A stretch of 64,000 nt of DNA from Erwinia oleae. GTDB lineage: Bacteria; Pseudomonadota; Gammaproteobacteria; Enterobacterales; Enterobacteriaceae. The stretch spans positions 62,001-126,000 of the forward strand of contig NZ_JNVB01000001.1 of NCBI RefSeq assembly GCF_000770305.1, in the 5' to 3' direction. Positions within the stretch are counted from its first letter, which is position 1, and the number at the start of each line of letters is the position of its first letter. The notes beneath the pieces are model-generated. The model did no database searches, was not told where the DNA came from, and was given only the letters and a program-made list of their open reading frames with translations. The position numbers and the translations under genes are program-made. This document shows positions 62,073 to 64,000 of this stretch, one piece after another.

Positions 62073-62162
62073 ATGAAAATTACCTGCGAGGTAAACCAAT
62101 ATTGCGGTAAAAGTTTCAGAGTTATTCGCATAGCCGGGAAAATTATTTTGCGGCTGGCGTGA
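62073..62162 (+). CDS. Candidate small ORF with strong ribosome site in the EPS leader region
   Basis: A 29-codon frame, MKITCEVNQYCGKSFRVIRI followed by AGKIILRLA, is preceded by GGGGGAAGTGAA, the best ribosome site in this stretch. The product would be basic with two cysteines. I know of no family. It may be a fortuitous ORF, but nothing else in 61947-62268 explains the sequence. Conservation across related genomes would decide. Confidence 0.25.
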   Translation: MKITCEVNQYCGKSFRVIRIAGKIILRLA

Positions 62163-62268
62163 ACGCATCCTGAAATCGTTCAGGACTAATCTGAATCAAA
62201 ATTGTGGTGAATCTGAGCTTAATCTTAGTGAAAAAAGAGGATCGACTCTGGTGGTCCGGGATGAAAGG

Positions 62269-62282
62269 TAGTCTTATTCCTA
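62269..62282 (+). promoter_or_regulatory. RcsAB-like box upstream of the exopolysaccharide operon
   Basis: TAGTCTTATTCCTA matches the enterobacterial RcsAB box TAAGAATATTCCTA at 10 of 14 positions; the right eight bases are perfect and the left half is poor. It lies about 470 bases before the amsG start. RcsA/RcsB boxes several hundred bases upstream of the first EPS gene are known for Erwinia and Pantoea ams/cps operons, so the location fits. Confidence 0.6.
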
Positions 62283-62501
62283 AAAGGGCAGGCGGGCTGT
62301 CTCCTGGTCTTGTAAAGAGGCCATTTATAACTAGTATAGCAACGGGTAAGTAGACGACCGCGTTAATCTCGCTATTTGCGACGGGCGTCCTTTTAATGTC
62401 TTTTTCATGAATGCTGAATTGCGTATCATGAAAAAATGCGGTGGCAGTTGACCGGAGAGGACAGGATAAAACCAACAATATTTGGAAACATTAGCGCGTA
62501 T

Positions 62502-62531
62502 TGGCAGCCACAAGCCAGGGGCGGTAGCGTG
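62502..62531 (+). promoter_or_regulatory. JUMPStart element with ops site (RfaH recruitment)
   Basis: GCAGCCACAAGCCAGG followed by GGCGGTAGCGTG (62520-62531) is a clear JUMPStart sequence. GGCGGTAGCGTG is the exact ops element at which RNA polymerase pauses and loads RfaH to read through long polysaccharide operons. It lies 218 bases upstream of amsG in the transcribed leader. The leader 62283-62749 otherwise shows no supported gene; a 76-codon frame at 62436-62666 spans the ops site and is probably non-coding. Confidence 0.92.
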
Positions 62532-62749
62532 TATATCCGGAGAGAACGGCACATAAAGAGGTTAGGGAAGTCGCCGTTCGCATTGTTGATTTTACCTGTC
62601 AATTCTCCCGTTATTCTGCGTATAACAATGACAGGGTTACACCAAACGGAATATGTTGATGTGTAATTAATGATGTGATTAAAAAATAATCAATAATTTT
62701 CAATGATGAAAATTAATAAATCACAGGCGAAGAAAAATAAGAGTTAACT

Positions 62750-64000
62750 ATGCGCGATATAGAATTTACCTTCAAAGGGTTATTAATAAAATTGTCACTG
62801 GCCCTTTCAGATTTCATTTTATTTAATGCCTCTTTATTTATTGCGATTCTGCTGATCAATATGCTTCCGGGTAATTTTCTGGACGATATTTCTACGCATG
62901 ATCTTAAGTTAAAAATTGCTACACACATTATTCTCTCAGTTATCTGTATTGGTTGGTTCTGGGTGCGTCTGCGTCACTACACCTATCGCAAACCTTTTTG
63001 GTTTGAATTAAAAGAGGTGTTACGCAGCATCCTGATTTTCTCAGTGATTGACCTGTCGATTACCGCGCTCTCTAAATGGGATATGTCCCGTTGGATTTGG
63101 GCGCTGACCTGGTTACTGGCAATGATCTCCATCCCAGTTGGGCGGTCAATTGTAAAACGCGTGCTGAATAATTACGGTCTGTGGAAGAAGCAGTCGATCA
63201 TTATCGGCAGCGGCAAAAATGCCGAAGAGGCTTATCTGGCCTTGCAAAGTGAAGAGGTGATGGGTTTTGACGTTATCGGCTTTTATGATGTTGATAATAC
63301 GACGCCAGCGCCTGCACTTTTCGGTATTCCCGTTTTACGGGAAGAAGAATCGTTATGGCAGCTCGTTAACAGCGAAACACAATTTATTGTGGCGGTTGAA
63401 TATGAGCAGAGCCAGTATCGTGACCTTTGGCTGAAAAGTCTGGCAAAACATAAATGCCGTTCTATTTCCGTTATTCCTTCACTGCGTGGCGTGCCGCTGT
63501 ACGGCACCGACATGGCGTATATTTTTAGTCATGAAGTTATGATTCTTCGCGTCAGTAACAATCTGGCAAAAAGAACATCGCGCGTGCTGAAACGCGCGTT
63601 CGATATCATCGGCGCACTGAGTATTATCACCATGCTGATGCCTGCGCTGGCGGCATTGATCTTTATGGTTTCCCGCGACGGTGGTGCCCCTATTTATGGT
63701 CATGAACGCGTGGGAATGAACGGTCGCAAATTTAAGTGCCTGAAGTTCCGCTCGATGGTGGTCAACTCCAAAGAGGTGCTGGAAGAGGTATTGCGTACCG
63801 ATCCTGTTGCGCGCGCCGAATGGGACAAAGACTTTAAACTGAAAAACGATCCGCGCATTACCCGCATCGGCCATTTCATTCGTAAAACCAGCCTTGATGA
63901 GCTGCCGCAGCTCTGGAACGTCGTGCGCGGTGAAATGAGCCTTGTCGGGCCGCGTCCAGTCATCGAAGATGAACTTGAGCGCTATGCAGGTGACGTTGAT
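62750..64000 (+). CDS. amsG: Undecaprenyl-phosphate galactose phosphotransferase, first EPS gene (partial)
   Basis: The first 417 codons are in the window; the gene runs off the right edge. It belongs to the WbaP/polyprenyl glycosylphosphotransferase family: four N-terminal membrane segments, a central nucleotide-binding-like domain (IIIGSGKNAEEAYLALQSEE), a fifth hydrophobic segment (IIGALSIITMLMPALAALIF) and the catalytic domain with CLKFRSMVVNS, KNDPRITRIGHFIRKTSLDE and GEMSLVGPRP. It closely matches AmsG of Erwinia amylovora and CpsA of Pantoea stewartii, which load galactose-1-phosphate onto the lipid carrier to start amylovoran or stewartan. Start ATG 62750 (MRDIEFTFKGLLIKLSLA). Confidence 0.92.
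   Translation, partial: MRDIEFTFKGLLIKLSLALSDFILFNASLFIAILLINMLPGNFLDDISTHDLKLKIATHIILSVICIGWFWVRLRHYTYRKPFWFELKEVLRSILIFSVIDLSITALSKWDMSRWIWALTWLLAMISIPVGRSIVKRVLNNYGLWKKQSIIIGSGKNAEEAYLALQSEEVMGFDVIGFYDVDNTTPAPALFGIPVLREEESLWQLVNSETQFIVAVEYEQSQYRDLWLKSLAKHKCRSISVIPSLRGVPLYGTDMAYIFSHEVMILRVSNNLAKRTSRVLKRAFDIIGALSIITMLMPALAALIFMVSRDGGAPIYGHERVGMNGRKFKCLKFRSMVVNSKEVLEEVLRTDPVARAEWDKDFKLKNDPRITRIGHFIRKTSLDELPQLWNVVRGEMSLVGPRPVIEDELERYAGDVD

Noticed and set aside
62436-62666. 76-codon frame in the EPS leader
   Set aside because: It runs across the JUMPStart/ops element, whose sequence is conserved as DNA/RNA signal, and it has no convincing start context.

Overview
The window is chromosomal DNA of a GC-rich member of the Enterobacterales, most probably Erwiniaceae (Pantoea, Erwinia or a close relative). 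Two observations support this. The genes follow the E. coli backbone from fruA/nfo to yegH almost in order, with protein similarity high enough to recognise most genes by eye. At the right edge, where E. coli carries wza and the colanic acid genes, the sequence instead enters an amylovoran/stewartan-type exopolysaccharide cluster, starting with an AmsG/WbaP-like sugar-phosphate transferase. I saw no rRNA or tRNA gene, CRISPR array, insertion sequence or prophage. These family and synteny calls come from memory of reference proteins, not from a database search.

Layout. 1-2.5 kb: the end of fruA, then nfo, a small DUF1232 membrane protein and the regulator yeiE. 2.5-9.3 kb: lysP, then an inserted three-gene iron-type ABC importer behind a very good Fur box, leading into the TonB-dependent receptor cirA. 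9.3-13.4 kb: the formaldehyde detoxification pair frmA and fghA (yeiG), a PtrR-like LysR regulator and a divergent YbfB-type MFS transporter. 13.5-20.6 kb: folE, yeiB, the galactose regulator galS and mglBAC, with identical GalS operators and paired CRP sites in front of galS and mglB. 20.6-28.8 kb: sanA, maeA, cdd, yohKJ, metG and apbC. 28.9-31.5 kb: pagP, an acetyltransferase, an unrecognised small gene, then a TPP riboswitch, a collapsed thiM remnant and thiD. 31.6-37.5 kb: a complete rsp locus (rspA, rspB, MFS transporter, ydfI-like dehydrogenase, rspR). 37.7-40.2 kb: yegS, the sRNA gene cyaR and yegQ. 40.3-51.3 kb: the mdtABCD-baeSR multidrug efflux/envelope-stress operon with a BaeR-like box. 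51.4-56.9 kb: yegD, dgcE and a PAP2 phosphatase. 57.2-61.9 kb: udk, dcd, asmA and yegH. 62.0-64.0 kb: a long leader with an RcsAB-like box and a JUMPStart/ops element before amsG, which runs off the window.

How it works together. Several self-contained units are visible: iron or catecholate uptake under Fur; galactose uptake under GalS and CRP; formaldehyde oxidation through glutathione; sugar-acid catabolism under RspR; drug efflux under BaeSR; and exopolysaccharide synthesis under Rcs and probably RfaH. The most unusual local feature is the thiamine locus. The TPP riboswitch is intact, but thiM has collapsed to a 57-codon frame whose stop overlaps the thiD start, so riboswitch control of thiD seems to have survived loss of the first gene. 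I found no wholly new multi-gene system. The best candidates for under-described biology are the CirA-linked ABC importer and the rewired thiD leader.
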